A stretch of 64,000 nt of DNA from Micavibrio sp. UBA6929 (GCA_002448815.1 DKAJ01000002.1:69760-133759), one strand, 5' to 3'. Positions 33,883 to 42,557 are shown, numbered from the stretch's first letter. The notes: generated by a model not told the origin, from the letters alone. A program made the numbers and translations.

Positions 33883-35121
33883 ATGAAAGTCCTAATTATT
33901 GGCGCCGGCGCGGCGGGCAGTGTTGTTGTTAAAAAATGCGCAATGAATAAGGATGTGTTTACCTCGGTTCACCTTGCCAGCCGCACAGTTTCCAAATGCG
34001 AAAAACTGCAAAAGCAGGTAAAGGAACAATTCGATTTTGATATCGGCGTATCAGCGCTTGATGCGGACAAGCCAGAGGAAACAATTGCCCTGATCAATCA
34101 GGTTAAACCTGATCTGGTGATCAATATGGCCCTGCCTTACCAAGATCTTGCCATCATGGATGCATGCCTTGCCACAAAAGTGAACTATATGGACACCGCA
34201 AATTACGAGCCTATTGACGAGGCCAAATTCGAATATCACTGGCAGTGGGCGTATCAAGAGCGCTTTAAGGAGGCTGGCATCACTGCGATTTTGGGATGTG
34301 GTTTTGACCCTGGCCAGACGAATATCTACTGTGCCTACGCGCAAAAGCACCTCTTTGACGAAATCAACTATATCGACATTGTCGATTGCAATGCGGGCGA
34401 CCACGGTCAGGCCTTTGCAACGAACTTCAACCCAGAGATCAACCTGCGCGAAGTTACGCAGCGCGGCAAATACTGGGAGAACGGTCAGTGGATCGACACA
34501 GATCCTTTGGAATTTTACAAAGACATCGACTTTCCTGGCGTGGGCGAAAAGCGTGGTTATTTGCTCTACCACGAGGAACTTGAATCCCTCTGCCAAAACA
34601 TCAAAGGCCTGAAACGCATTCGTTTTTGGATGACCTTTGGCGATGAGTACATTAAGCATATGGAAGTCTTGCAAAATATCGGCATGACACGCATCGACCC
34701 TGTGATGCATAACGGCGCTGAAATCGTGCCAATCCAATTCCTGAAAACATTACTGCCCGAGCCATCGTCACTGGCGGAAAATTACGAGGGTAAAACGTCT
34801 ATTGGCTGCATCATGACGGGGATCAAAGATGGTAAGGAAAAAACCATCTTCATTTACAACATTTGCGACCACGCACAAACCCACGCCGAGGTTGGCGCAC
34901 AGGCCGTGTCATACACAACCGGCGTTCCGCCTGTGACAGGTGCGCTGATGATTGCACGCGGCGAATGGGCACAAGAACCAGGCGTATTCAATGTCGAGCA
35001 AATGAACCCTACCCCGTTCATGGAAGAAGTCGCAAAACAAGGTCTGCCTTGGCATATTATTGAACTGCCTGCTGGACTAGGTGAGCTGACACAACGCCGC
35101 AAAGAAAAAGATGCCGCATAG
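33883..35121 (+). CDS. Carboxy(nor)spermidine synthase, saccharopine dehydrogenase family
   Basis: A 412-residue NAD(P)-dependent enzyme that condenses aspartate semialdehyde with putrescine or 1,3-diaminopropane to carboxyspermidine or carboxynorspermidine. It has a Rossmann start VLIIGAGAAGSVVVKKCA, VINMALPYQDLAIMDAC, NYMDTANYEP, GCGFDPGQTNIYCAYAQ, and a long C-terminal substrate domain. GAGGAG precedes the ATG by 6 bases. Its 3' end overlaps the decarboxylase gene nspC by 11 bases. Given putrescine-forming enzymes next door, spermidine is the likely end product. Confidence 0.92.
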   Translation: MKVLIIGAGAAGSVVVKKCAMNKDVFTSVHLASRTVSKCEKLQKQVKEQFDFDIGVSALDADKPEETIALINQVKPDLVINMALPYQDLAIMDACLATKVNYMDTANYEPIDEAKFEYHWQWAYQERFKEAGITAILGCGFDPGQTNIYCAYAQKHLFDEINYIDIVDCNAGDHGQAFATNFNPEINLREVTQRGKYWENGQWIDTDPLEFYKDIDFPGVGEKRGYLLYHEELESLCQNIKGLKRIRFWMTFGDEYIKHMEVLQNIGMTRIDPVMHNGAEIVPIQFLKTLLPEPSSLAENYEGKTSIGCIMTGIKDGKEKTIFIYNICDHAQTHAEVGAQAVSYTTGVPPVTGALMIARGEWAQEPGVFNVEQMNPTPFMEEVAKQGLPWHIIELPAGLGELTQRRKEKDAA

Positions 35122-36268
35122 CCTGATACAAAGCGCCGCTGCGGACATCAAAACGCCAGCTTACGTTGCTGACACCGCAAAGATATCGGCCAACATGGCG
35201 ATTGCCGCCGATATTAAGGCGCGCGCGGGCGTGACGATGTTGCTGGCGACCAAGGCCTTTGCAATGCCCGCATGCTTTGCCTTTATGCGCGATCACTTGG
35301 ATGGCACGACGGCCAGCGGCCTGTATGAAGCGCGCCTTGGGGCCGAGCATTTTGGCAAAGACGTGCATACATACTGCCCCGCCTATACCGAGGATACTTT
35401 ACGCGATTGCCTGCGTTACAGCGATCATATCTATTTCAACTCGACCGCGCAGCTTAAACGTTTCGCGCCGATTGTGCGCGCAGAAAAAGGCGATGCCGCC
35501 CATATTGGTCTGCGCGTCAATCCGGGTCTATCCCTTGTGACGAACAGCGCGCTTTACGACCCCTCTTCACCGGGGTCGCGCTTTGGCGTGCAACCCAGCG
35601 AATTAACGCCAGATGTGCTGGCGATGATTAATACGCTGCACGTGCATAATTTGTGCGAGAATATGGCGCAGGATTCTGTGAAGCTGCTCGCTCATATATC
35701 GCACACATTGGGCGATGCCCTTACGCAGGTTCAGCGCGTTAACATTGGCGGCGGTCACTACATCACGCACCCTGACTATGACCGCGAAGCCCTGATTACG
35801 GCATTGATTGCCTTTCAAAAGCAACATGACGTTCAGGTTATTATGGAGCCAGGCGGCACAATGGTTTACGAGGCAGGCTATCTCGTCGGGACGGTTTTGG
35901 ATATCTTTGAAAATTCTTGCAAGCAAGCCATCCTCGATGTTTCTGCAAGCACACACATGCCCGATGTTTTAGAAGTCCCTTACCGACCGCACATCATCGG
36001 CAGCGGCAATGAAGGCGAAAAACCTTATACATACAAGCTTGGCGGGAACACCTGCATGACCGGCGATATTATCGGCGATTACAGTTTTGATACTCCCCTT
36101 GAGATCGGGCAGAAATTAATCTTCACCGACATGATGCAATATAGTCTTGTGAAGAATAATACATTTAACGGCGTTCCTTTGCCTGATTTGGCGCTCCTCC
36201 ACGCCGATGGGCGCTACGAAATCGTGCGCGAATTTGGTTATGACGACTTCGCAAAAAAGCTGTTTTAG
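35111..36268 (+). CDS. nspC: Carboxynorspermidine/carboxyspermidine decarboxylase
   Basis: A 385-residue type III PLP decarboxylase. PLP-Lys lies in MLLATKAFAMP, and other blocks are GTTASGLYEARLG, VNPGLSLV, SRFGVQPSEL, HNLCEN, VNIGGGHYI, EPGGTMVYEAG and GNTCMTGDIIGDYSF, the late Cys supplied across the dimer. It removes the carboxyl from carboxyspermidine to yield spermidine (or norspermidine). It starts inside the last codons of the synthase gene (11-base overlap), a tight pair. Length is typical for NspC. Confidence 0.94.
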   Translation: MPHSLIQSAAADIKTPAYVADTAKISANMAIAADIKARAGVTMLLATKAFAMPACFAFMRDHLDGTTASGLYEARLGAEHFGKDVHTYCPAYTEDTLRDCLRYSDHIYFNSTAQLKRFAPIVRAEKGDAAHIGLRVNPGLSLVTNSALYDPSSPGSRFGVQPSELTPDVLAMINTLHVHNLCENMAQDSVKLLAHISHTLGDALTQVQRVNIGGGHYITHPDYDREALITALIAFQKQHDVQVIMEPGGTMVYEAGYLVGTVLDIFENSCKQAILDVSASTHMPDVLEVPYRPHIIGSGNEGEKPYTYKLGGNTCMTGDIIGDYSFDTPLEIGQKLIFTDMMQYSLVKNNTFNGVPLPDLALLHADGRYEIVREFGYDDFAKKLF

Positions 36269-36347
36269 TTTTTTTCTATCACTGCGCCGAAAAATCATAT
36301 ACAGTGCATTTTAATAACTACCTAGACTATCGGCTCTTACCTAAACT

Positions 36348-36397
36348 AACAGCCAGATTGAAAAGGCTGTTTAACACAACCAAGGCAGATTTTCTGC
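36348..36397 (+). promoter_or_regulatory. Hairpins in the 5' leader of the cold-shock gene
   Basis: Two inverted repeats lie just upstream of the cold-shock start: AACAGCC/GGCTGTT (36348-36354, 36365-36371) and GCAGA/TCTGC (36385-36389, 36393-36397). The latter is a few bases before the AAAGGAG ribosome site. Structured leaders of csp genes often control translation with temperature; whether these do is inference. Confidence 0.4.
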
Positions 36398-36418
36398 TAT
36401 TTTAAAAGGAGAGCCATC

Positions 36419-36628
36419 ATGGCAAACACAGGCACTGTAAAGTGGTTTAACACAACAAAAGGTTACGGTTTCATTCAACCTGAAGACGGCGGCGCAGACG
36501 TATTCGTTCACATCAGCGCAGTTGAGCAAGCAGGCTGGAAAAGCTTGGACGAAGGACAAAAAGTTGGTTACGAAATCCAAGAAAACCGCGGTAAGAAAGC
36601 TGCTGCTAACCTAACAGAAGCTGCTTAA
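36419..36628 (+). CDS. Cold-shock protein, CspA family
   Basis: A 69-residue single cold-shock domain with RNP1-like KGYGFIQPEDGG and RNP2-like VFVHISAVEQAG motifs. It opens with GTVKWFNTTKGYG and ends in KKAAANL. It binds single-stranded nucleic acid and melts RNA structure. A strong AAAGGAG site precedes the ATG, and a 150-base leader with two hairpins and a terminator on the far side make it monocistronic. Whether it is cold-induced cannot be read from the protein. Confidence 0.96.
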   Translation: MANTGTVKWFNTTKGYGFIQPEDGGADVFVHISAVEQAGWKSLDEGQKVGYEIQENRGKKAAANLTEAA

Positions 36629-36657
36629 TTCTTTTACGCGCTTTACTAGAGATTAAA

Positions 36658-36682
36658 AAAGCCACCTGATTTTGGTGGCTTT
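36658..36682. terminator. Bidirectional hairpin terminator
   Basis: A GCCACC/GGTGGC stem (36661-36666, 36674-36679) flanked by AAA and TTT lies between the cold-shock gene (+) and the convergent GGDEF gene (-). Confidence 0.85.
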
Positions 36683-37749
36683 TATTTTGGCTGAAACACT
36701 TCAGAATATTGCAAAGAAATGCTAACGCCGCCATCATCATCCACGCTAGCGTCACAAGCAATGCCTTGCAACGCGGCTGAATTAGCAGAAAGCTGAGCCT
36801 GATAGTCCATGACTTGTTGCCATTCAAGCCCTTCCCCCAAGACGACCGCTTGCGTTGCAAGATTAAACTTATGCTTTTTCATTTCGCGCTTAGCGGCATA
36901 CATATTACGATCAACTGCTTCTAATATTCTTTGGCGCAACTGATCAAAGTCATCACCACACAAATCAGCAGCTTGTTTATCATGTTCTTGCAAATACTTA
37001 TCCATCTCATTGACAATTGACAGCGATCCTATTGATGCCTGAAGACTGATTTCTTCGGCAGCTCCGTTTTCATATTTCACCTGATAAGATTTAAGAGCCA
37101 GAGCATCTTTAAAACGCTGCGATATATCATCTGTACTAATTTCATTCACTGGATATGGCACAATCACAGCAAATTCATCGCCAGCCCATCTCGACAAGAA
37201 ATCGCGCCCCATCAAAGCCCTGTTCTCTATGTCATTCAAGCTGCGATGTTCAGATGAACTAAAAGCGTCATGATCGCTCATTTGGTTGCGCACAACACCT
37301 CTCCAGACCTCTGCCAAATGCTGAAGGACCATGTCGCCAGTAGCGTGACCGTGAATATCGTTAATCTCTTTAAAAGAATTCAAATCTGAGAACAAAATCG
37401 CTACATCGAGGCCGTCTTCCTTGTAAGCTTCAAAATTTTCACTGATATTCTTCATAACCTTGAGCATATACTGATCAAAGAATGGCTTATTAGGTAAGCG
37501 CGTAAGTGGGTCAATTTTGGCACCTATAATCCTGTCAATTGCACATGCCCTTATTGAAGAATCTTCTTGCGCCCCCTCAACCAGCATCACCTCTAGTTCT
37601 GAAAGCAACCCTTGCTGCAAAAGGTCTTCATAGCCCTGCTCAAGGTCTGCGAGCGCTTTATCACTGTACTCAGTTCGCGGCAATATGCGCTGCGCGTACC
37701 TGGAAAAGCTATTTGCTATTTTCTGCTGTTTTTTATTCTCATCGCTCAT
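36682..37749 (-). CDS. GGDEF-domain protein (putative diguanylate cyclase)
   Basis: A 355-residue protein without signal peptide or membrane helix. Residues 1-80 are helical with no named sensor. From about 80 there is a GGDEF domain: DPLTRLPNKPFFDQYM, LFSDLNSFKEINDIHGHATGD, the active loop read as RWAGDEFAV, and a late YAAKREMKKHKF. The first Gly of the signature is Ala (AGDEF), a variant sometimes still active. The RxxD inhibitory site 5 residues before it is not present. A long insertion (SDHDAFSSSEHRSLND...) splits the domain just before the active loop. It should make cyclic di-GMP if active. Confidence 0.88.
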   Translation of the reverse strand: MSDENKKQQKIANSFSRYAQRILPRTEYSDKALADLEQGYEDLLQQGLLSELEVMLVEGAQEDSSIRACAIDRIIGAKIDPLTRLPNKPFFDQYMLKVMKNISENFEAYKEDGLDVAILFSDLNSFKEINDIHGHATGDMVLQHLAEVWRGVVRNQMSDHDAFSSSEHRSLNDIENRALMGRDFLSRWAGDEFAVIVPYPVNEISTDDISQRFKDALALKSYQVKYENGAAEEISLQASIGSLSIVNEMDKYLQEHDKQAADLCGDDFDQLRQRILEAVDRNMYAAKREMKKHKFNLATQAVVLGEGLEWQQVMDYQAQLSANSAALQGIACDASVDDDGGVSISLQYSEVFQPK

Positions 37750-37842
37750 GGCAAGAACTTACCATAACAATAAACTGAAAGGCAATATATTTTTCATAAC
37801 ATATCCTTCAGTCTATCTTTCGCACTTGCACAGAAAAGAAGA

Positions 37843-39201
37843 TTAGTCATTTTCGTCAAGCTCGCTGAAGCTAATTTGCGTATCTTTTTCAGCCGTTGTT
37901 TTGATACGAAAGATTTTCTGCGCTTTCATAGAAAATTTATCAAATAGGCCCTGGCCTTTTGGCGGTGGCTCGACGGGTGCAACTAATTCACCCATACCAA
38001 TGGTACCGCGCGACGGGATTGGCTGAAACTCTGTCTGGTCTTCGATATTAATTTCAGGCCCCATAAATGATCTGTAAACACCGTAGAGTAACAACAAAGA
38101 AAACAGACTGCCCATGATAATAAAATATGGCTCTGTCCCGACTTTATCCAACGTCATCCCCAACACGACAGGCGCAAAACAGGCACTTAGACCGTTTACT
38201 AAAATCAATGATGCCGTTGCTGATGTCATTTGACTGGTTTTTATGCGGTCATTCATCATGGCGATAGAAACACTGTGGATTGACGCCATGATTCCGCCAA
38301 TAAAGTAAACGGCAATCAATAAAAACGCATCGAATATGTGCGCCCCCGCGGATGCCAACACCCCTAGTCCGGTCAGTAAAATGATCACCTGCCGCCGGTC
38401 CCAACGATCCGAAAGCCACCCCATAAGAAGCGGAAGCGTGCCACTCCCTAAAACAAAGACCGCGATCATGGACGCCGTGCGCGCAGCGGAGTAGCCGATC
38501 GCCTCGGCATAAACAGGCCCCATCGCAAGCAACCCCGCGCCAACAAAGCCCGTCAAAATCACAGAAAACACAGATAATGGCGAACGCGATACAAGCTTTT
38601 TAAGCGGCAGATGTTCAGGCTCTTCATAGCCAGGTGATGGCTTATTCGCCAGCGTAATCGGCAACAGCGATAATGACAGCAAAATAGAGATCAAAATAAA
38701 CAGGCTGATGTTTTCAATGGGCGCAAGGTTCAGCAGGAACTGACCAGCGAACAACCCGCCATTAATGACAAAGAAATAGGCACTAATCACCTGTCCGCGC
38801 AGTTTATTTGTCGAAATATTGTTAAGCCAACTTTCAGCAACAATAAAAAGACCTACAAAGCTAATCCCACTCAGCAAGCGAACACTGCCCCAAACCCAAG
38901 GGTCAATAAACAACCCTTGGAGCAAAATTGTCGTCGATGCCATGGATGCAAACCCTGCAAAAACGCGGATATGTCCGACGGTTTTGATCATGTGCGGCAC
39001 AACAAACCAGCCAAACACATATCCGCAATAGTACAGCGACATCACCGCACCAATCAGCGATGGAGAAAATCCTTCAAATTTGCCGCGCAAAGAGAGCAAT
39101 GTCCCCTGAAGGCCGTTACCAACCATAATCAAGAACATACTCGCCAGCAGCGGCCAAACCAGTGCAAGCGTCATGCGTATTTCACGTGTAGAAAGCTTCA
39201 T
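37843..39201 (-). CDS. MFS transporter, YcaD-like
   Basis: A 452-residue major facilitator with 12 predicted helices in two halves and a polar 70-residue C-terminal tail. The N-terminal half has SLIGAVMSLYYCGYVFGWFVVPHMIKTVGHIRVFAG (an A-type loop) and SFVGLFIVAESWLNN, which resembles the YcaD-like branch; the second half has LMGWLSDRWDRRQVI. The substrate is unknown. It lies 58 bases downstream of the ornithine decarboxylase gene on the same strand; co-transcription could suggest polyamine or amino-acid export, but that is inference. Confidence 0.88.
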   Translation of the reverse strand: MKLSTREIRMTLALVWPLLASMFLIMVGNGLQGTLLSLRGKFEGFSPSLIGAVMSLYYCGYVFGWFVVPHMIKTVGHIRVFAGFASMASTTILLQGLFIDPWVWGSVRLLSGISFVGLFIVAESWLNNISTNKLRGQVISAYFFVINGGLFAGQFLLNLAPIENISLFILISILLSLSLLPITLANKPSPGYEEPEHLPLKKLVSRSPLSVFSVILTGFVGAGLLAMGPVYAEAIGYSAARTASMIAVFVLGSGTLPLLMGWLSDRWDRRQVIILLTGLGVLASAGAHIFDAFLLIAVYFIGGIMASIHSVSIAMMNDRIKTSQMTSATASLILVNGLSACFAPVVLGMTLDKVGTEPYFIIMGSLFSLLLLYGVYRSFMGPEINIEDQTEFQPIPSRGTIGMGELVAPVEPPPKGQGLFDKFSMKAQKIFRIKTTAEKDTQISFSELDEND

Positions 39202-39259
39202 GCCCCCACACTAACGCGGCGCACGCTAAACACAAGGTATTCCATACGGTTATGTGGGA

Positions 39260-40444
39260 TTATCTTTGGATATGATCGTAGACACACACCGTGTCATACG
39301 CGCCAAAGCCATTAAAATCGCTGCGCAGGCATTGACTGTAGGCACCGACCTGATCGAACACAATCCAGTCCCCCATACCAATATCTGCGGGCAAGGCAAA
39401 TGGCCCTTCCATCATATCCAGAGAATCACAAGTCGGCCCTGCAAGGCGGTATGCGCGGCGCGGCCCATCAAACGGACGATCACATGAGATCGCCGCAACG
39501 GGATAATGCGTTTCCACCCATTTCGCCGCATCAAACAAGCCACCATAAACGCCGTCATTGATATACAGCAGATCATCTTTGCGAAGTTCAACGCGGGTCA
39601 CAAGTTTCGCTGCATTCGCAACCAGAACGCGGCCAGGCTCGGCCATGAGTTTCATGTGCGACAAGTTATGCTCGGCAAGGCGTCGATCAATCGCATCAAA
39701 GCAATCATTGATCGTGCAGACATTTGGCTGATCCACGTAATTCACCGGAAAGCCTCCGCCCACGTTAATAACATCGACACTGACGCCTGCAGCTTTCATC
39801 ACGGCCGCACAGTAATCAATCGCCAGCCCATAACGTGATGGATCAACCGTTTGCGTACCCACATGGAAGCTGATCGCCAAAGAGCGTGATACAGGGCGAC
39901 ATTTCTGAAGCAAATCAACGGCATCTTCGAAATGCGCGCCAAATTTTGATGAGAAATCGATCAAGGCCGCACCATTTTTAGGCAGCGCAATGCGCACTGT
40001 CAGGTTGAGGTCCTGCGCAAGATCCGTTTCACGCATAATCTTAAATAGCTCATCTTCGTGATCCAGCACAAAGTGACGCACACCATAATCATGATACGCG
40101 GCGTGAATTTCTTCTGGCGCCTTGATTGTGTGCATGAAGTGCATTTCTGCATTGGCAAAGTTTTGCGCAACCAGTTTGATTTCCGCAAGTGATGCCACAT
40201 CAAAAACCTTAATACCACCGCGTGCAACAGCATTAAGCGCAATCGCATCAGGGTTGGTTTTCACCGCATACATCGGCGTGCCACGAAACGCGCCAACAAA
40301 ATTGCGCGCCGCATCGGTAATACGATCTGGATATATAATATACAAAGGCTTTGCAGGCTTGTGGTTACGCACAAGTGCAAGCAAATTGCTATCTTCGTAT
40401 AGAGACTGGTGCAAGGCATTGCCTTGCTGCATATCTGTTTTCAT
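39260..40444 (-). CDS. Ornithine decarboxylase, type III PLP fold
   Basis: A 394-residue alanine-racemase-fold decarboxylase of the eukaryotic-like ODC group, making putrescine (or cadaverine) from ornithine (or lysine). PLP-Lys is K62 in YAVKTNPD. Other motifs are FDVASLAEI, SKFGAH, SFHVGTQT, VINVGGGFPVNY, AEPGRVLVA, and GPTCDSLDMM with the catalytic Cys. Alphaproteobacterial members often accept both substrates. It is preceded by a 31-codon leader ORF whose stop lies 3 bases before this ATG; the ribosome site GGGGCG overlaps that leader's end. The adjacent arginine operon supplies ornithine. Confidence 0.93.
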   Translation of the reverse strand: MKTDMQQGNALHQSLYEDSNLLALVRNHKPAKPLYIIYPDRITDAARNFVGAFRGTPMYAVKTNPDAIALNAVARGGIKVFDVASLAEIKLVAQNFANAEMHFMHTIKAPEEIHAAYHDYGVRHFVLDHEDELFKIMRETDLAQDLNLTVRIALPKNGAALIDFSSKFGAHFEDAVDLLQKCRPVSRSLAISFHVGTQTVDPSRYGLAIDYCAAVMKAAGVSVDVINVGGGFPVNYVDQPNVCTINDCFDAIDRRLAEHNLSHMKLMAEPGRVLVANAAKLVTRVELRKDDLLYINDGVYGGLFDAAKWVETHYPVAAISCDRPFDGPRRAYRLAGPTCDSLDMMEGPFALPADIGMGDWIVFDQVGAYSQCLRSDFNGFGAYDTVCVYDHIQR

Positions 40445-40447
40445 TGT

Positions 40448-40543
40448 TTAGCGCCCCATTTTCAAACTAAAAGTCTGAAAAGAAGCGCTTAAAACACTGT
40501 AGAGACAAACGCGGCCTCTAAGCGCTGCAACATTACGTTTCAT
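40448..40543 (-). CDS. Probable leader peptide of ornithine decarboxylase
   Basis: A 31-codon ORF: MKRNVAALRGRVCLYSVL, then SASFQTFSLKMGR and stop. GAAAGGG lies 8 bases before its ATG, a better ribosome site than that of the decarboxylase itself. It ends 3 bases before the decarboxylase start. It carries repeated AGCGCTT words (minus strand 40526-40520 and 40490-40484) that can pair with each other, and a third GGGGCGCT (40457-40450) at the decarboxylase ribosome site that can pair with the second. This is the layout of a translation attenuator. A conserved speF leader is known upstream of ODC genes in alphaproteobacteria; identity with it is not verified here. Confidence 0.55.
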   Translation of the reverse strand: MKRNVAALRGRVCLYSVLSASFQTFSLKMGR

Positions 40544-40763
40544 AACGCAAACCCTTTCAAAGCTCGGTGGTTTGGAGTCCATATACGATATAGGCCCGCC
40601 CCGGGATAAAAAAAGTTCACGCCGTTGCATAACCATGACTGAATTCTTTTTCAGAAGGGCCAGAGACACGTGCGTAGGAACACCAATTACGCTAGTTTTC
40701 TTAAAAAGAAAAGAAAAAAATAAGGGGTTTGTGTTTTTTTCTGCGCACGTTATAAAATGCCCT

Positions 40764-41405
40764 ATGGCACGTATGACAAAAGCTGAAATTACTGAATTCT
40801 TTGCGCGCCTGCGCGGAGCTAATCCTACGCCCAAAAGTGATTTGGAATACACCAATGCCTACACCCTTTTAGTGGCCGTTGTCTTATCGGCGCAAGCCAC
40901 GGATGAGGGCGTCAATCGCGCCACCAAAGACCTGTTCCAGATTATCGACACGCCTGAAGGCATGGTTGACCTTGGCCTTGAGGGATTAAAGCAGCATATC
41001 AAAACTATTGGCCTTTATAACACCAAGGCCCAAAACGTGATTAAGCTGTCCGAGATTTTAATCCGCGAACATAACAGCCAAGTCCCCGATACGCGCGATG
41101 CGCTGGTTGCCCTGCCCGGCGTGGGCCGCAAAACGGCCAATGTTGTGTTAAACATCATTTTTCAGCAGCCGACCATGGCCGTCGATACGCATATTTTTCG
41201 AATCAGCAACCGCACCGGCCTTGCACCTGGCAAGAATGTTGACGCGGTCGAGCAAAACTTGCTCAAACGCGTTCCCGATGAATTCATGATGTACGCGCAT
41301 CATTGGCTGATTTTACAGGGGCGTTATATTTGCAAGGCGCGTAAACCCGTTTGCAGTGAATGTATCGTTTCCGACCTGTGCCATTTTAAAGACAAAACAG
41401 CTTAA
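40764..41405 (+). CDS. nth: Endonuclease III
   Basis: A 213-residue base-excision-repair glycosylase/AP lyase that removes oxidised pyrimidines. The helix-hairpin-helix LPGVGRKTANVVLN includes the catalytic Lys, followed by the catalytic Asp in AVDTHIFRISNR. The [4Fe-4S] ligands are C-x6-C-x2-C-x5-C in CKARKPVCSECIVSDLC. The start at 40764 (MARMTKA) gives the usual length; the open frame extends upstream to 40572 into the leader region of the divergent decarboxylase and is rejected. The ribosome site is weak. Confidence 0.95.
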   Translation: MARMTKAEITEFFARLRGANPTPKSDLEYTNAYTLLVAVVLSAQATDEGVNRATKDLFQIIDTPEGMVDLGLEGLKQHIKTIGLYNTKAQNVIKLSEILIREHNSQVPDTRDALVALPGVGRKTANVVLNIIFQQPTMAVDTHIFRISNRTGLAPGKNVDAVEQNLLKRVPDEFMMYAHHWLILQGRYICKARKPVCSECIVSDLCHFKDKTA

Positions 41406-41440
41406 ACACCCTTACCTTCTTGTTGATTTTAAACAAGAAA

Positions 41441-41474
41441 AAAGCCCTCCCTTACGATACAAAGGGAAGGCTTT
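41441..41474 (-). terminator. Hairpin terminator, mainly for the bactofilin gene
   Basis: A long stem (AAAGCC + TCCCTT with AAGGGA + GGCTTT, one mismatch, 7-base loop) lies between nth (+) and the convergent bactofilin gene (-). The minus-strand side has a strong T run, the plus side only TTT. Confidence 0.85.
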
Positions 41475-41513
41475 CTCAACATTAGAAAAGCTTACTGTAA
41501 CTTTTAAAGTCGC

Positions 41514-42254
41514 TTATTCAGCGCTTTTTGTTTTCGCAGCAGCCTGTGCATTCAAAGGTGTGATGCGACCATCAACGATAGCACCGCTCTTGATTTCAAG
41601 CTCTTTGTAAGAGATTGAACCAGTGATCACGCCTGTTTCCTCAACAGTCAGACGACCGTTTACAACGATTTCACCTTCGAAACGACCTGCGATAACAGCA
41701 TCTTCGATTTCTACTGTGCCGTAGAACACACCGCTTTCAGCGATGTTTAGGAATGTTGCACCTTTTAGCGCAGCTTCAACTGTACCTTCAACTTGAAGTT
41801 CGTCACAGCACTCGATCTCACCAGACATTGTAATGCCGCGGCCAATTGTAAGGCGGCGATCATTTGCTGCATTTTCTGCGGCTGATGTTGGCGCACTTAC
41901 GCGTGCAGGTGTTGATGATGCCGGCGCAGAGTAACCTGCAGGGCGTGGGCTGTATGATGCTGGGCGTGAAGCAGGCTGCGCCGCTGGCTTAGCTGCTGAT
42001 GGGCGCTGATACAGGTTTTGAGCAGGAGAAAAAGACTTTTCTTCAGATGCTGTTTCTTCAACAGTTTCTTCTGCTTCTTGTTCTGGCGCTTCGTCCATAA
42101 TTAATTCTTGTTGTGACATTGTTGTCGATTTTTGAGCACGTTGCGCAGCCTGTGCAGCATCTTGCTGCGCGCTGTTGTCTTTTTGCTCGGTAGCTTCAAC
42201 AGTCATGACTTCATCGTCTTTAACTGATGTTTCTGATTTAACACGGTGGAACAT
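41514..42254 (-). CDS. Bactofilin (polymer-forming cytoskeletal protein)
   Basis: A 246-residue protein. A long disordered N-terminus (residues 1-130, Ala/Pro/Ser/Gln/Glu-rich, with PASRPASYSPRPAGYSAPA) is followed by a DUF583 beta-helix: TIGRGITMSGEIECCDELQVEG, ESGVFYGTVEIEDAVIAGRFEGEI, RLTVEETGVITGSISYKELEI. Bactofilins self-assemble into nucleotide-free filaments that shape cells or localise wall enzymes. The N-terminal tail is unusually long for the class. The start at 42254 (MFHRVKS) has AAAGG 10 bases upstream. Confidence 0.93.
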   Translation of the reverse strand: MFHRVKSETSVKDDEVMTVEATEQKDNSAQQDAAQAAQRAQKSTTMSQQELIMDEAPEQEAEETVEETASEEKSFSPAQNLYQRPSAAKPAAQPASRPASYSPRPAGYSAPASSTPARVSAPTSAAENAANDRRLTIGRGITMSGEIECCDELQVEGTVEAALKGATFLNIAESGVFYGTVEIEDAVIAGRFEGEIVVNGRLTVEETGVITGSISYKELEIKSGAIVDGRITPLNAQAAAKTKSAE

Positions 42255-42557
42255 CGATTTAGAACCTTTCACAGTTTTCTTAAGTTACAATAAGCGCGAT
42301 ACAAGCCTTTGAGACACAAAGACCGAACCTTATAGATTCAATTTTTATGCCAGAGCCTAACCACTCAAAAATTCACTAATGTTATTTAGTATGTGCAGAC
42401 CCTATCACGGGCTATTTTACCCCTCAAGACAAAGATTCAGCAACAGACCAAAATACACACCTAACCCATTGTAAAAAATAAACTTTTAATCTTTTTTATC
42501 TTGTGAATAAATTTTTTAACGAAACCTTGCGAACATGAATGGCGTATCGTAAGTCCT
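42255..42557. other. AT-rich intergenic region between uvrC and bactofilin
   Basis: About 300 bases with no convincing gene. It is AT-rich, with several TTTTT/AAAAA runs, and both flanking genes run on the minus strand. It should hold the bactofilin promoter and any uvrC transcript end, but I see no clear hairpin terminator and no strong consensus promoter. Confidence 0.5.

Noticed and set aside
40572..40763. N-terminal extension of the endonuclease III frame
   Set aside because: The extension would encode a Lys/Arg/Phe-rich peptide unlike Nth, and it covers the leader and promoter region of the divergent decarboxylase. The homologous protein starts at 40764.
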